Origin: Paenibacillus barcinonensis
GTDB taxonomy: Bacteria; Bacillota; Bacilli; Paenibacillales; Paenibacillaceae
DNA length: 47,642 bases
NCBI RefSeq assembly: GCF_003217495.1
Contig: NZ_QJSW01000024.1
Location: forward strand, 34,457-82,098
Direction: 5' to 3'
The notes below the pieces were generated by a model, which was not told the DNA's origin, made no database searches, and saw only the letters and a program-made list of their open reading frames with translations. The translations under genes and the position numbers were made by a program. This document shows positions 1 through 9,100 of the stretch, piece after piece. Position 1 is the stretch's first letter; every line of letters starts with the position of its first letter.

Positions 1-620
1 GCTGGTCGCTCCGGCTTTATGTGCGCTTTCGGTCGCTGTTGCTCCTCGGGGGCCTGAATGTATGAAAGCAAGGAAGCCCCCGAGTATCAAAGGCGAACGC
101 TCCGCTCCTCCAGCGCATCATAAAGCCTCCGCTCCGTGCCTCGCACGAAGGTGGCAAAGGGCGTATCTGCCCGCAGGGCTTGGGCAGATACCGCCAGAGC
201 AGAGCGGGGAAGGACCAAAGCAAGGGATAAACAGAATGAGGTTCGTAAAAGGTGAAACACAAGGGCTGGTCGCTCCGGCTTTATGTGCGCTTTCGGTCGC
301 TGTTGCTCCTCGGGGGCCTGAATGTACTAGAACAAGGAAGCCCCTGAGTATCAAAGGCGAACGCTCCGCTCCTCCAGCGCATCATAAAGCCTCCGCTCCG
401 TGCCTCGCACGAAGGTGGCAAAGGGCGTATCTGCCCGCAGGGCTTGGGCAGATACCGCCAGAGCAGAGCGGGGAAGGACCAAAGCAAGGGATAAACAGAA
501 TGAGGTTCGTAAAAGGTGAAACACAAGGGCTGGTCGCTCCGGCTTTATGTGCGCTTCTGGTCGCTGTTGCTCCTCAGGGGCCTGAATGTATGAAAGCAAG
601 GAAGCCCCCGAGTATCAAAG
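1..620. repeat. Tandem array of a 264-bp repeat with inverted-repeat-bounded units
   Basis: The same sequence recurs with an exact 264-bp period (for example GCTGGTCGCT at 1, 265 and 529). Two full units (76-317 and 340-581) lie between partial ones; the array enters from the left edge and breaks off at 620, 17 bases into another unit. Each 242-bp unit begins GCCCCYGAG and ends CTCRGGGGC, and units are separated by a 22-bp spacer. Inside is a perfect 10-bp hairpin (163-172 with 182-191) and a near-perfect longer-range pairing (113-127 with 277-290). Because 264 is divisible by three, long reading frames run through both strands; no SD and no recognisable product, so I treat them as artefacts. 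Family unknown to me; it could be a structured RNA, a MITE-like element or a structural repeat. Confidence 0.9.
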
Positions 621-660
621 AGCAATGGATTTAATCTGAGATCAGCTACGCATGCACACG

Positions 661-689
661 TTGTGTGAATGTGCTAGTTCATCTATATA
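661..689 (+). promoter_or_regulatory. Candidate sigma-A promoter for solute-binding protein gene
   Basis: TTGTGT and TATATA are separated by 17 bases. The predicted leader to the start at 814 is about 118 bases and shows no obvious terminator or riboswitch. Sequence match only. Confidence 0.4.
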
Positions 690-813
690 GTAAGAAAAAG
701 AAGATGAGCGTAAGAAATGGGTCATGTTAAGTCAAGGCGGATGAAAAGCAAGAGAGGAAGAAAGAGCATACAGGCGGTTATACTGAAACTAAGAGACAGG
801 GGAGAGTGTATCT

Positions 814-2115
814 ATGAAAAGAATGACAAAGTTAACGCTGCTAATGTTAATTGCTTTTTCAGTGATGCTTGCAGGGTGCGGGAATGGTGACAAGAGCGGT
901 AGTCCAGTAAATACAGATGCTCAGAATGGCGGCGGTGGAAATGCGGCTGGCACCAAAACGATAAAAATTTTCCAATACAAAGTTGAAATTGCAGAAGCGC
1001 TAAACCGTCTTAAAGCTGAGTATGAGTCTTCCCATCCAGGCATCAAGCTGGATATTCAGACAGTAGGGGGAGGAAGTGATTACGGTGCTGCACTCAAGGC
1101 CAAATTTGCCGCAGGCGAACAGCCGGACATTTTTAACGTGGGTGGATACCGTGAACTGGATACCTGGCTTGAATATCTGGAAGACCTGTCTAACGAGCCT
1201 TGGGTCAAGGATGTGCTGGAAGTTGCCAAAGAGCCGATGACCAAGGATGGCAAGCTTTATGGACAGCCGCTCGCGCTGGAAGGGTACGGATTTATTTATA
1301 ACAAGGATTTGTTTGCCAAAGCGGGCATTACCGAAATCCCGACAACACTGGAGCAGCTGGATCAAGCAGCGAAGAAGCTGCAGGACGCAGGCATTACACC
1401 CTTCTCCAACGGTTATCAGGAGTGGTGGGTACTGGGCAATCACAACGTCAATGTAGCATTTGCCAATCAGGCTGACCCGGTTAAATTCATTCAAGGGCTG
1501 AATGAAGGTACAGAGAAGATTCCAGGCAACCCGGTGTTTAACGAATGGTTGAATCTGCTGGACCTGACGCTGAAATACAGCAACAAAAATCCGCTCACGA
1601 CGGACTACAACACACAGGTAACGTTGTTTGCCAGTGGTGATGCGGCGATGATGCAGCAGGGGAACTGGACACAGGTACAGATTGACGGCATCAACCCGGA
1701 CTTGAACCTGGGCATTCTGCCAATGCCGATCACGAACGAACCCAATGACAAGCTGTTTGTAGGCGTACCAAGCAACTGGGTTGTGAACAAAAACTCCCAA
1801 GTGAAAACCGAGGCCAAAGCGTTTCTGGAATGGCTTGTCACATCCGACATTGGTAAGCAGTATATGACGAAGGAATTCAAGTTTATCCCGGCATTCAGTT
1901 CGATTCAGGCTTCCGAGGAAGAGCTGGGTGACTTGGCGACAGATATTATGAAGTACAGTCAGGCAAACAAAACGTTGAGCTGGAACTTTAGCCGTTTCCC
2001 AGAAGGGGTTCCACAAGAGTTCGGTAGCACAATTCAAGCGTATGTAGCAGGGAAGTCCGACAAAAAGGCGTTGCTTGATGGCCTGCAGCAGAACTGGGAT
2101 AGTTTGAAAAAATAA
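814..2115 (+). CDS. ABC transporter extracellular solute-binding lipoprotein (sugar type)
   Basis: The 433-residue product has a short basic N-terminus, a hydrophobic stretch and the lipobox LAGC with Cys22 as the likely lipidation site, followed by a Gly/Asn-rich linker and a family 1 (MalE/MsmE-like) solute-binding fold. It should sit on the outer face of the membrane and deliver a sugar or oligosaccharide to an ABC permease. The SD GGGGAGA lies about 8 bases before the ATG. No permease or ATPase gene lies next to it: it has its own terminator just downstream and the repeat array upstream, so its permease partner must be outside this window or shared. Substrate cannot be read from the sequence. 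Confidence 0.88.
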   Translation: MKRMTKLTLLMLIAFSVMLAGCGNGDKSGSPVNTDAQNGGGGNAAGTKTIKIFQYKVEIAEALNRLKAEYESSHPGIKLDIQTVGGGSDYGAALKAKFAAGEQPDIFNVGGYRELDTWLEYLEDLSNEPWVKDVLEVAKEPMTKDGKLYGQPLALEGYGFIYNKDLFAKAGITEIPTTLEQLDQAAKKLQDAGITPFSNGYQEWWVLGNHNVNVAFANQADPVKFIQGLNEGTEKIPGNPVFNEWLNLLDLTLKYSNKNPLTTDYNTQVTLFASGDAAMMQQGNWTQVQIDGINPDLNLGILPMPITNEPNDKLFVGVPSNWVVNKNSQVKTEAKAFLEWLVTSDIGKQYMTKEFKFIPAFSSIQASEEELGDLATDIMKYSQANKTLSWNFSRFPEGVPQEFGSTIQAYVAGKSDKKALLDGLQQNWDSLKK

Positions 2116-2131
2116 AAACATATGTATATGT

Positions 2132-2170
2132 GAAGTCAGTTGCATCTTTTGCAGCTGGCTTCTTTGCTTC
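2132..2170 (+). terminator. Rho-independent terminator after solute-binding protein
   Basis: A 13-bp stem with two G-U pairs (2132-2144 with 2150-2162) around a short T-rich loop, followed by TTTGCTT. It lies 17 bases after the stop codon. Confidence 0.7.
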
Positions 2171-2178
2171 CCTGAAAG

Positions 2179-2278
2179 TGTGGATAACTTCATGTCTTAC
2201 AAATTATAAAATATAATTTTACATCAGCTTCATACTATATGTGGATATCCTGTGTGTATATCATCTAAATGTGGACAA
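2179..2278 (-). promoter_or_regulatory. Three DnaA-box-like sequences upstream of tetR
   Basis: TGTGGATAA at 2179-2187 is a perfect reverse-strand TTATCCACA box. TGTGGATAT (2240-2248) and TGTGGACAA (2270-2278) each differ by one base. All three point leftward, opposite to the cluster at 5095-5331. They lie between the upstream terminator and the tetR promoter. Binding by DnaA is inference. Confidence 0.45.
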
Positions 2279-2313
2279 CTGCTCAGGGAATATGTGTTTA
2301 TCAACGAATGTGC

Positions 2314-2346
2314 TTGCATTTGTTAAAATAGTACTATATAGTTCTA
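2314..2346 (+). promoter_or_regulatory. tetR promoter with overlapping operator
   Basis: TTGCAT (2314-2319) and TATAGT (2337-2342) are 17 bases apart. The 18-base sequence at 2329-2346, TAGTACTATATAGTTCTA, overlaps the -10 element and matches 16 of 18 bases of the sequence at 3011-3028 before the next gene. That pairing suggests autorepression by the encoded TetR protein. The predicted start point falls at about 2349, directly at the ATG. Confidence 0.6.
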
Positions 2347-2349
2347 TTT

Positions 2350-2985
2350 ATGAATAACAACAACGATATATCGAATCAAAATCAATCTAAAATGTCCAAA
2401 CCGAGAGGCTCTAGTCCGGTGAACCGAACCAAAGCGGTTGAAGTGGCGGCGCAGCTTTTTCTAAGGCAAGGTTATGCTTATGTCAGCATGGATGAGGTAG
2501 TGCGAGTCAGTGGCGTTTCCAAATCCAACATCTATTATCATTTTAAAAACAAGGAGGAACTGCTTCAGGCAGTGGTTCAGTTCTGGATTGCCCAATACGA
2601 ATCACAGCTGTATCTGCTGCTCAGCCAGCGTGAACGGGGCGTGGAGGAACGAATGAACTCCTTCCTGGCCATGCTCTCGGCAGGCATAGAAAGTCGAAAC
2701 TTTGAAGGGACCTGTCCGTTTGTTACCCTTTACATGCATGCACCCGATCATGCCTCCCATGCGAAGGAAAGCATCTCGAACTTTTTCCGGGAGCTTATAC
2801 CTATGGTGGAGAAGCTGCTCCAGCAAGGGGTGGAACGCGGAGAATTCCGCAAGGGTATTGAGCCGGGAGCGGCAGCTGCTCTGTTCGTTGCTGCACTTGA
2901 AGGTTCGCTGATTCTAGCCGGAACTTCTCGTAATCTGGATATTATTGAACAGTCGGCACAAACGTTTTGTCAGATGCTTCGCTAA
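2350..2985 (+). CDS. TetR/AcrR family transcriptional regulator
   Basis: The 211-residue product has a classical TetR N-terminal DNA-binding domain at about residues 25-75, with the recognition region VSGVSKSNIYYHFKNKEEL and the preceding AAQLFLRQGYAYVSMDEV helix; the rest is a helical ligand-binding/dimer domain. It probably represses itself and the downstream SDR/hydrolase gene, since near-identical operators precede both. No SD lies before ATG 2350, nor before the in-frame ATG 15 codons later; the promoter position suggests a leaderless mRNA starting at this ATG. The first 14 residues (Asn-rich) may therefore be genuine or an artefact of start choice. The ligand is unknown. Confidence 0.88.
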   Translation: MNNNNDISNQNQSKMSKPRGSSPVNRTKAVEVAAQLFLRQGYAYVSMDEVVRVSGVSKSNIYYHFKNKEELLQAVVQFWIAQYESQLYLLLSQRERGVEERMNSFLAMLSAGIESRNFEGTCPFVTLYMHAPDHASHAKESISNFFRELIPMVEKLLQQGVERGEFRKGIEPGAAAALFVAALEGSLILAGTSRNLDIIEQSAQTFCQMLR

Positions 2986-3001
2986 GCGAGGCTCTTTTTT
3001 T
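2976..3001 (+). terminator. Terminator at end of tetR
   Basis: A 7-bp stem GCTTCGC/GCGAGGC closes on the stop codon TAA as loop (2983-2985) and is followed by TCTTTTTTT. The hairpin overlaps the last codons of tetR. Confidence 0.65.
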
Positions 3002-3005
3002 GAGT

Positions 3006-3033
3006 CTTATTAGTACTAAATAGTACTAATAAG
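3006..3033. promoter_or_regulatory. Palindromic operator before the SDR/hydrolase gene
   Basis: CTTATTAGTACTA, a two-base AA centre, and TAGTACTAATAAG form a perfect 13-bp inverted repeat. Its core TAGTACTA-AA-TAGTACTA matches the sequence over the tetR promoter (2329-2346). It is therefore the likely TetR binding site for the gene at 3113. Confidence 0.65.
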
Positions 3034-3112
3034 ATGATGTTATATGAGGCTAATACGAGATAAAGATGGAATTAAAACTAAAAATAGATTAAATAGTGTG
3101 GAGGTTTAATAG

Positions 3113-5062
3113 ATGAATCAAACAGCGTTGGCACAAACCGTTCTGCTGATGACAGGCAGCACAGGTTTTATTGGAAGGGAAACCGTCAAACAACTTGTGG
3201 AGAAGACAGATGTACATATGCTGCTGCTGGTTCGCTCCGCGGAGCGGGCCAGAATCGTACTGGAGAGCTACGGAGTGAGCAGCTTTGAACAAATTACGTT
3301 TATCGTAGGCGATTTATCTTTGGCAGGTTTGGGGCTTGTTCAAACGGATCGTGAACGCATCAGGAAGGCGAATGTCATACTTCATGCAGGCGGCACAATG
3401 GATATTACACTGGGACGAGAGACAGCGAACAAAATATTTATGCATGGGGCGAGAGAATTAGCGCAGTTAGCACAGGATATCCAGGATAACGGAGGATTGC
3501 GGCATTTTATTCATGTCGTAGGTTATATGAGTCCTTATGGGCAGGAAGGCGAGCAACAAGAACAGACGAAGGTGAAACATGCAGACAGCCAGGAGAGCGC
3601 GTATGAAGAGATGAAATTTCAAGCGGATGGGTTTATTCGAACACATGCGCAGACCTATGGCTACCCTTTATCTGTCGTAAATCCCAGTACAGTGGTTGGA
3701 CCCCGTCCGACGGGGGAGACGGAGCAGACAGGAGGCATTGGATTGCTGATTGGCGCTGTGCAGAGAGGTTTCATGCCGGTTGTACCTGGTGGTTCCTCTT
3801 ACTGGCTGCCACTCGTCGAGAATGATGTGGTGGCAGAGACACTGGTGTTTTTGACGCAGGATGAGGCTCCTCTTGGGGGGACTTATCCGCTGTTGGCGCG
3901 TAAAGAGGATAGTCCGAACATGAAGGATATGCTGAATCTGATCACGAAGCAGCTGGATGTGCCCAGACCAGCGGGAGTATTACCGCTATCTTGGATTCAA
4001 CGCCTTATGAAGCTTGGGGGAAGTCGCATCAGTGGTATTCCCGCACAGTCACTGGCTTTTATTACAGACAGGAGATTTCCGGTACAAGAGACAGAGGTGC
4101 TGTTGAAGCGAATGGGGAGCAGCTGGCCCGATATTCGGGAGCAGCTCCCGTTCATTATTGCGGATCTGGACTACCGGCTTCTGCCCAAGCACGAAATGAA
4201 GGCTTATCCAGAACGTTATACTCGTTCACGATTAGGCAATCTGGCAAGGTTAGGCTGGGAAGGTGAGGGGGAGCCGTGGGTGATTGTTCATGGTTTGCTC
4301 CAAAGTGCCGATGACTTGCTTCCCTTGGGATCACGGCTGAGGGAACTTACGGGCAATCCTGTCTGGCTTGTTGATCTCGCAGGGTTTGGTCGCTCACCTG
4401 TTCATCAGGAACAAGATGCATTTAACGGCCAGGTGAATGCACTTGTGCATGCTTTGGTAGAAATGCCGGTTCCCATCAAACTTGTTGGTCATTCTGTAGG
4501 TGCCGCTGTCGCAGCAGCAGCATTGAAGCGGAGCGGGCGCACCGATATTCGTCTCGCCTTGCTCCAGCCTGCTGCGGACAATGGGAGAGATGCACGTTTA
4601 AAACACATGCTTCGCCTGCCGCGTCGTGTGGGGCGCGCGTTGCTTCGCTCCAGATCTCAGCAAAGTTGGGCACGAATGTTCCGTGAGGGTAGCAGCAAAT
4701 CAGGTGATAATGACGAGAGCATGGTGACAGGAACAGCCCAGAGGGTACATTCCTATCTTCGCTCACCTCGCATAGCGGGCGCACATCTGGATCTGCTGAG
4801 GTGGATTCACTTGGGGCACACCAAGGAGACGGGCAGCTTTTGGGAGAAATACGGAAGCTTTCAGGGAATGGATGATGAACAGGATCAATTGGTTGTTTGG
4901 GCTGACAAGGATAAGGAATATCAATTTCCAACTGCATTACACAGCGGCTACAAGAAGATAGATGTGCCGCTCGGGCACTATTTTCCAGTATTCCAGTTTG
5001 AACAGACAGCAGAAATCCTCGTTGGTTGGGCTGATGGCACACATGTGAATAATATTAGCTAG
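3113..5062 (+). CDS. Two-domain protein: extended SDR oxidoreductase fused to alpha/beta hydrolase
   Basis: The 649-residue product has two enzyme domains. Residues 1 to about 365 form an extended short-chain dehydrogenase/reductase of the thioester-reductase/male-sterility type: TGSTGFIG (14-21) binds NAD(P), and Tyr164-x3-Lys168 is the catalytic pair. From about residue 380 there is an alpha/beta hydrolase with nucleophile elbow GHSVG (Ser461), an Asp-containing strand (VVWADKDKEY) and a late His (PLGHYFPVF). The start is supported by GGAGG about 9 bases upstream. It is preceded by a TetR operator, so it is probably inducible. Substrate is not evident; a reductase plus hydrolase on one chain suggests acyl or lipid-like substrates (inference). 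It has no adjacent pathway genes. Confidence 0.85.
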   Translation: MNQTALAQTVLLMTGSTGFIGRETVKQLVEKTDVHMLLLVRSAERARIVLESYGVSSFEQITFIVGDLSLAGLGLVQTDRERIRKANVILHAGGTMDITLGRETANKIFMHGARELAQLAQDIQDNGGLRHFIHVVGYMSPYGQEGEQQEQTKVKHADSQESAYEEMKFQADGFIRTHAQTYGYPLSVVNPSTVVGPRPTGETEQTGGIGLLIGAVQRGFMPVVPGGSSYWLPLVENDVVAETLVFLTQDEAPLGGTYPLLARKEDSPNMKDMLNLITKQLDVPRPAGVLPLSWIQRLMKLGGSRISGIPAQSLAFITDRRFPVQETEVLLKRMGSSWPDIREQLPFIIADLDYRLLPKHEMKAYPERYTRSRLGNLARLGWEGEGEPWVIVHGLLQSADDLLPLGSRLRELTGNPVWLVDLAGFGRSPVHQEQDAFNGQVNALVHALVEMPVPIKLVGHSVGAAVAAAALKRSGRTDIRLALLQPAADNGRDARLKHMLRLPRRVGRALLRSRSQQSWARMFREGSSKSGDNDESMVTGTAQRVHSYLRSPRIAGAHLDLLRWIHLGHTKETGSFWEKYGSFQGMDDEQDQLVVWADKDKEYQFPTALHSGYKKIDVPLGHYFPVFQFEQTAEILVGWADGTHVNNIS

Positions 5063-5094
5063 GAAGCCTGTGATCCAGTACTGTAATTGAAAGG

Positions 5095-5331
5095 CTTTCC
5101 ACAATATGTCCACAGTAGAGGATGAGCAGACGAAAAAAGACAAAGTTTACGTTAGATTTACAAACAAATACACAACATGTCCACATTAAATCTGCGAATA
5201 TCCACATAAAACAACGTGAATATCCACAGGTTGTGTGCAATATGTGCACAACTTATCCACAAAACTGGTATAACTCACTCTTTTCATCTGTGAAAAGCAA
5301 AATCAAAGCAGGATTTGGCGAGTTGTCCACA
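5095..5331 (+). promoter_or_regulatory. Cluster of DnaA-box-like sequences
   Basis: Seven TCCACA-type 9-mers lie in one orientation within 237 bases: 5095, 5106, 5177, 5198, 5220, 5253 and 5323. TTATCCACA at 5253-5261 is a perfect consensus box; those at 5198, 5220 and 5323 differ by one base and the others by two. The spacing is irregular and the background is AT-rich. It occupies most of the gap between the SDR/hydrolase gene and cheW. Clusters of this kind outside oriC bind DnaA in Bacillus subtilis; function here is inferred. Confidence 0.55.
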
Positions 5332-5527
5332 GAAAATAGAATGTGTTGTATCGTACTCGGCAGCAAGAAATGAAAACGGATCATGAACGCGATTCTTGTT
5401 GTGTAAAGTCTAAACATTTACACCAAATTTGCCGATACAACATGTAACGACTAATCGTCTCATGACGACAGCCAAAAGGATATTGAAGATTCTGATTTTA
5501 CGGAATGAGAGGGTATGGGGGACAATT

Positions 5528-5965
5528 ATGAATGAAGATGAAGTAATGCAATATATTAATTTCTCGGTCGGAGAACAGATTTTTGCACTTCGTATTGATC
5601 AGGTACATGAAATTATCAGAATGGTAGAGGTTACAACGGTTCCTTTTGGCAGTCCCGAGATCAGAGGATTTGCTTCATTGTACGGTAAGGTGGTTTCAGT
5701 CGTGAGTCTTCGTGTGCTGCTGGGCATGCCGGAGCAGGAGGATACGTCATCTACACGAATTATCGTTGTTCCTTACAAGAACGGGTTTGTACCTTTGGTT
5801 GTGGATATGGTGGATTCGGTTGTGACGTATGATCGCTTCGAGGAGCCTGCTGAGGAGCATCGACGTTTTATGATCGGTGTTTTCGATAAAATCGGCTTCT
5901 GTGCAGATCATCGCGCGGGTATATTGAACCTGGATGTGCTGCTGGGCAGTCTGGTCAGATCTTAA
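5528..5965 (+). CDS. CheW-like chemotaxis coupling protein (orphan)
   Basis: The 145-residue product is a single CheW domain: YINFSVGEQIFALRIDQVHE at the start, then the usual PEIRGFASLYGKVVSVVSLR region and a closing VLLGSL segment. CheW proteins couple chemoreceptors to the CheA kinase. I chose ATG 5528 because GGGGG sits six bases before it; an in-frame ATG at 5429 would add 33 residues without CheW similarity or an SD. No other chemotaxis gene is nearby, and the gene carries its own terminator, so it is a stand-alone copy. Whether it serves flagellar chemotaxis or another receptor array cannot be told. Confidence 0.85.
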   Translation: MNEDEVMQYINFSVGEQIFALRIDQVHEIIRMVEVTTVPFGSPEIRGFASLYGKVVSVVSLRVLLGMPEQEDTSSTRIIVVPYKNGFVPLVVDMVDSVVTYDRFEEPAEEHRRFMIGVFDKIGFCADHRAGILNLDVLLGSLVRS

Positions 5966-6021
5966 TCATGGATAAAATATAACGGCGGCTTTGCTGCTCT
6001 ATTCTTTATCTTAATAATGAA

Positions 6022-6060
6022 ATGCTCCTCATCCGTTTTCTGGATCAGGGGCATTTTTTT
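6022..6060 (+). terminator. Terminator after cheW-like gene
   Basis: A 13-bp stem with one mismatch (6022-6034 with 6042-6054) and a seven-base loop, followed by a run of seven T. Confidence 0.85.
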
Positions 6061-6169
6061 ATGTAGCAAAACAGGAGCATCCGCATTTTTTAAGTGTAAA
6101 GGTTTTTAAATCCGTTCATTTTCGTATATGATGGAGAGTAACAATGCGAAGGGATGACGGGAGACTGTA

Positions 6170-9100
6170 ATGATGCAATCGCTGTATGGAGTATGGCTTG
6201 GAGACGTATTTTTTTGTTTTTCCGGTGAGACATCGGAACCGCGTGTAGATGCTTGGAGCCACGTGGTGAGAAGGCTGCAATTTGGCGACGAGGGTCGTCT
6301 GTTTCAGCCTGCCGCACTGCGTCTTGCAGAGCTGCGCTGGCCGAATCCGCTTCGGAATGCGGCAGAAACCAAAAATACGAAACGGCGGCAGTTGCTTGGT
6401 CGCACTCTGGAAGGGCTTGCAGTTTCCCCGAAGGATGCCTTCAGGCTACTGCTGCAGTGGGACGATCAGATGTTACATGCGGCCGGAATTCAAGCGGGGG
6501 AAGAGATGCGCTATTGGGTCAAGGCGGCACAGTTCACTCAGGAACTGCTGCTCCGCGGAGCGATTGCTCCTGCGGCTGCGTTTGCGGCCAAGACCGGTGC
6601 AAGACGCAGAACCGGGCAAGAGACTTTGACAGGTGTATGGAGGCCAAGACTGCAGCTCGAAGAGGATCAGGAGCGTTTTAGAAGTCTTGCAGAATCCATG
6701 CCGCCAATCGCATTATCTGCTCCGGGAGCGTATGCCTCCACAGAGCCGGAGACACGCGAGGAAGCGGCTGGGGTGGTATTGTTTTCATTTATGAGCGGAA
6801 TCATTCATGCAGTGGTGACAAGTGAGCTGGAGGGCATGGATAGCGTGTTGTCTCGTTATCGGACATCGTTCCGGCGCGGCTCCTCACCTGTGTCGGAGCT
6901 TTGGTGGAACAGCCTGATCTCGATGTTTCGTCCAGTCACCGTGCAGGGACCGACCGAGGAAATGGCCGACTTCGTGGATACACTTCATGAAGCAGGGGGC
7001 ACGATGATGCCTGCATTTGGTATTGAAGAGACACCGCCCGCGTCAGGCACATTCAAGCTGGTATTGCGTCTGGAGCCGCCGCTAGGGGAACAGGATTCTA
7101 CCTGGGGTATTAGCTTCTGGGTGGATAGTGATCAGGAGTCTGGACTGAGATTGCCTGCTCGAAGCATATGGGCGCACCCGGAGCGTGATCTGGACCGGGG
7201 CAAGGTGCTCTATGTTTCCGCCGCCGAGCAGCTGCTGATGGCCATCGGTCAAGCGTCGGAGCTGGCCCCGGAACTGGAGACTGCTTTACTGCATGCCCGT
7301 CCTGAAGAAATACAGCTGGAGCAGCAGAGCTTTTTTGAATTTCTGACACATGCAGTTCCCAGGTTGCAGAAGGCGGGCATCACGGTGCTGATGCCGTCAA
7401 GATGGAGCCGTGCGGGTAAACGTCGTGCCGGTCTGCGCTTGCAGATGAGCAATGGTGCCCCGGAGCGTCAGCCGGGTGCTGGTTCTGCGCTAGGTATGGA
7501 GCAGCTCGTTGCTTTTACCGCCGAGCCCATGCTGGATGGCAAACCGATTACGGCCGAGGAATTGGCTGCACTGGCTGAATCGACGGTTCCTTATGTGATG
7601 TTTCGCGGGGAATGGATTGAGGTAGACACAAAAGAGATTCGCCAAGTGCTGCGTTATATGAGAAAAGAAGAGGAGCAATACATGCCGCTTTCCGAGTGGC
7701 TTCATCTGGCCGCAGATGAAGGAGAAGATTCTATTTGGAAAGGTATGTCCGTTTTCGGAGCGGAATCCGAAGGCATGCTCGCTTTTCTATTGGATGGGCA
7801 AGTGCTCCGCAGCATTCAGCCGAGATCTGTGCCAGCGGAGCTACACGGTGAACTGCGCCCTTATCAGGAACGCGGCTTTCAATGGTTATCCGCTATGGGC
7901 GAGCTGGGATTTGGTGTGTGTCTCGCCGACGATATGGGTCTTGGGAAGACGATTCAGGTTATTACCTGCCTGCTGGATCGCATGCAGGAGGATCGGCAGG
8001 CTGCACTTATGGAAGCGCAAGAGGTGCAAGGATTAGAAGAGGCTGCTGCTGATCAGGCAACAGCTCGGGCATGGATAGCTGAAAGAGCTGGCGGTGTAGT
8101 GTCTGAACTGCACACATTGTCCAAATCCGGCGATTCCCATGCTTCTCTCAAGGCGGGTGCATCACATAACTCTGCCGTTATTCCAGAGGAGCAATGGCCT
8201 GCGCTGATTGTTTGCCCTACGTCGCTGCTTGGGAACTGGCAGCGGGAGCTGAAGCGCTTTGCGCCAAACCTGTCCCTGTACATTCATCACGGTGGACAGC
8301 GGCTGCACGGGGATACATTTCAGGAAGAAGCCCGGAAGCATGACGTCGTGCTCACCACGTATCATCTGGCTGGTCGTGACGGTCCCGATCTGGCTTCGCT
8401 GCACTGGTCAACGGTGGTGCTTGATGAGGCACAGTACATTAAAAACTATCGCACAAAGCAGGCGCAGAGTGTGATGCGGCTGTCTACCTCTCATCGTATT
8501 GCGATGACAGGAACGCCGGTAGAGAACCGGCTAAGTGAGCTGTGGTCCATTTTCCAATTTCTCAATCCGGGATATCTTGGCACATCATCATCATTTCGTC
8601 AGCGTTATACAGGCTTGGGCCCGTCGGAAGAAAGTGCGGCCTCACTGCGTGAGCTGCATCGTCTGGTGTCACCGTTTATGCTGCGAAGGCTGAAGAGTGA
8701 CCCGGATATCCGCAAGGATCTGCCGGAGAAGCTGGAGCTGAAATCCTATTGCTCGCTCACGCCGGAGCAGGCCATACTGTACCAGCGTGTAGTAGATGAA
8801 CTGATGGGTGGTCTGGATGGCCGAAATGGCATTGCACGCAAGGGCATCGTGTTATCCTCTCTCACCAAGCTGAAGCAGATCTGTGATCATCCTGTACTGG
8901 CGGACAGCACACGGAAGGATCATGGCAAGACGGAAGCATCTGGCAAGATGGAGCGGCTGCTGGAGCTACTGGATGCAATTCGGGACAATGGAGAATCTGC
9001 GCTCGTATTTACTCAGTATGTGTCGATGGGTGAGCTGCTCGTTTCCAGACTGGCCCGGCGTTATGAGGAGGAGCCTTATTTCCTGCATGGTGGGGTGTCC

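Noticed and set aside
62..634. Long frames in the 264-bp repeat (up to 190 residues, both strands).
   Set aside because: They exist because 264 is divisible by three; no SD, no family, and similar-length frames occur on both strands.
1000..2193. 397-residue frame on the minus strand across the solute-binding protein gene.
   Set aside because: It is a shadow of the plus-strand lipoprotein gene, with no SD and no family match.
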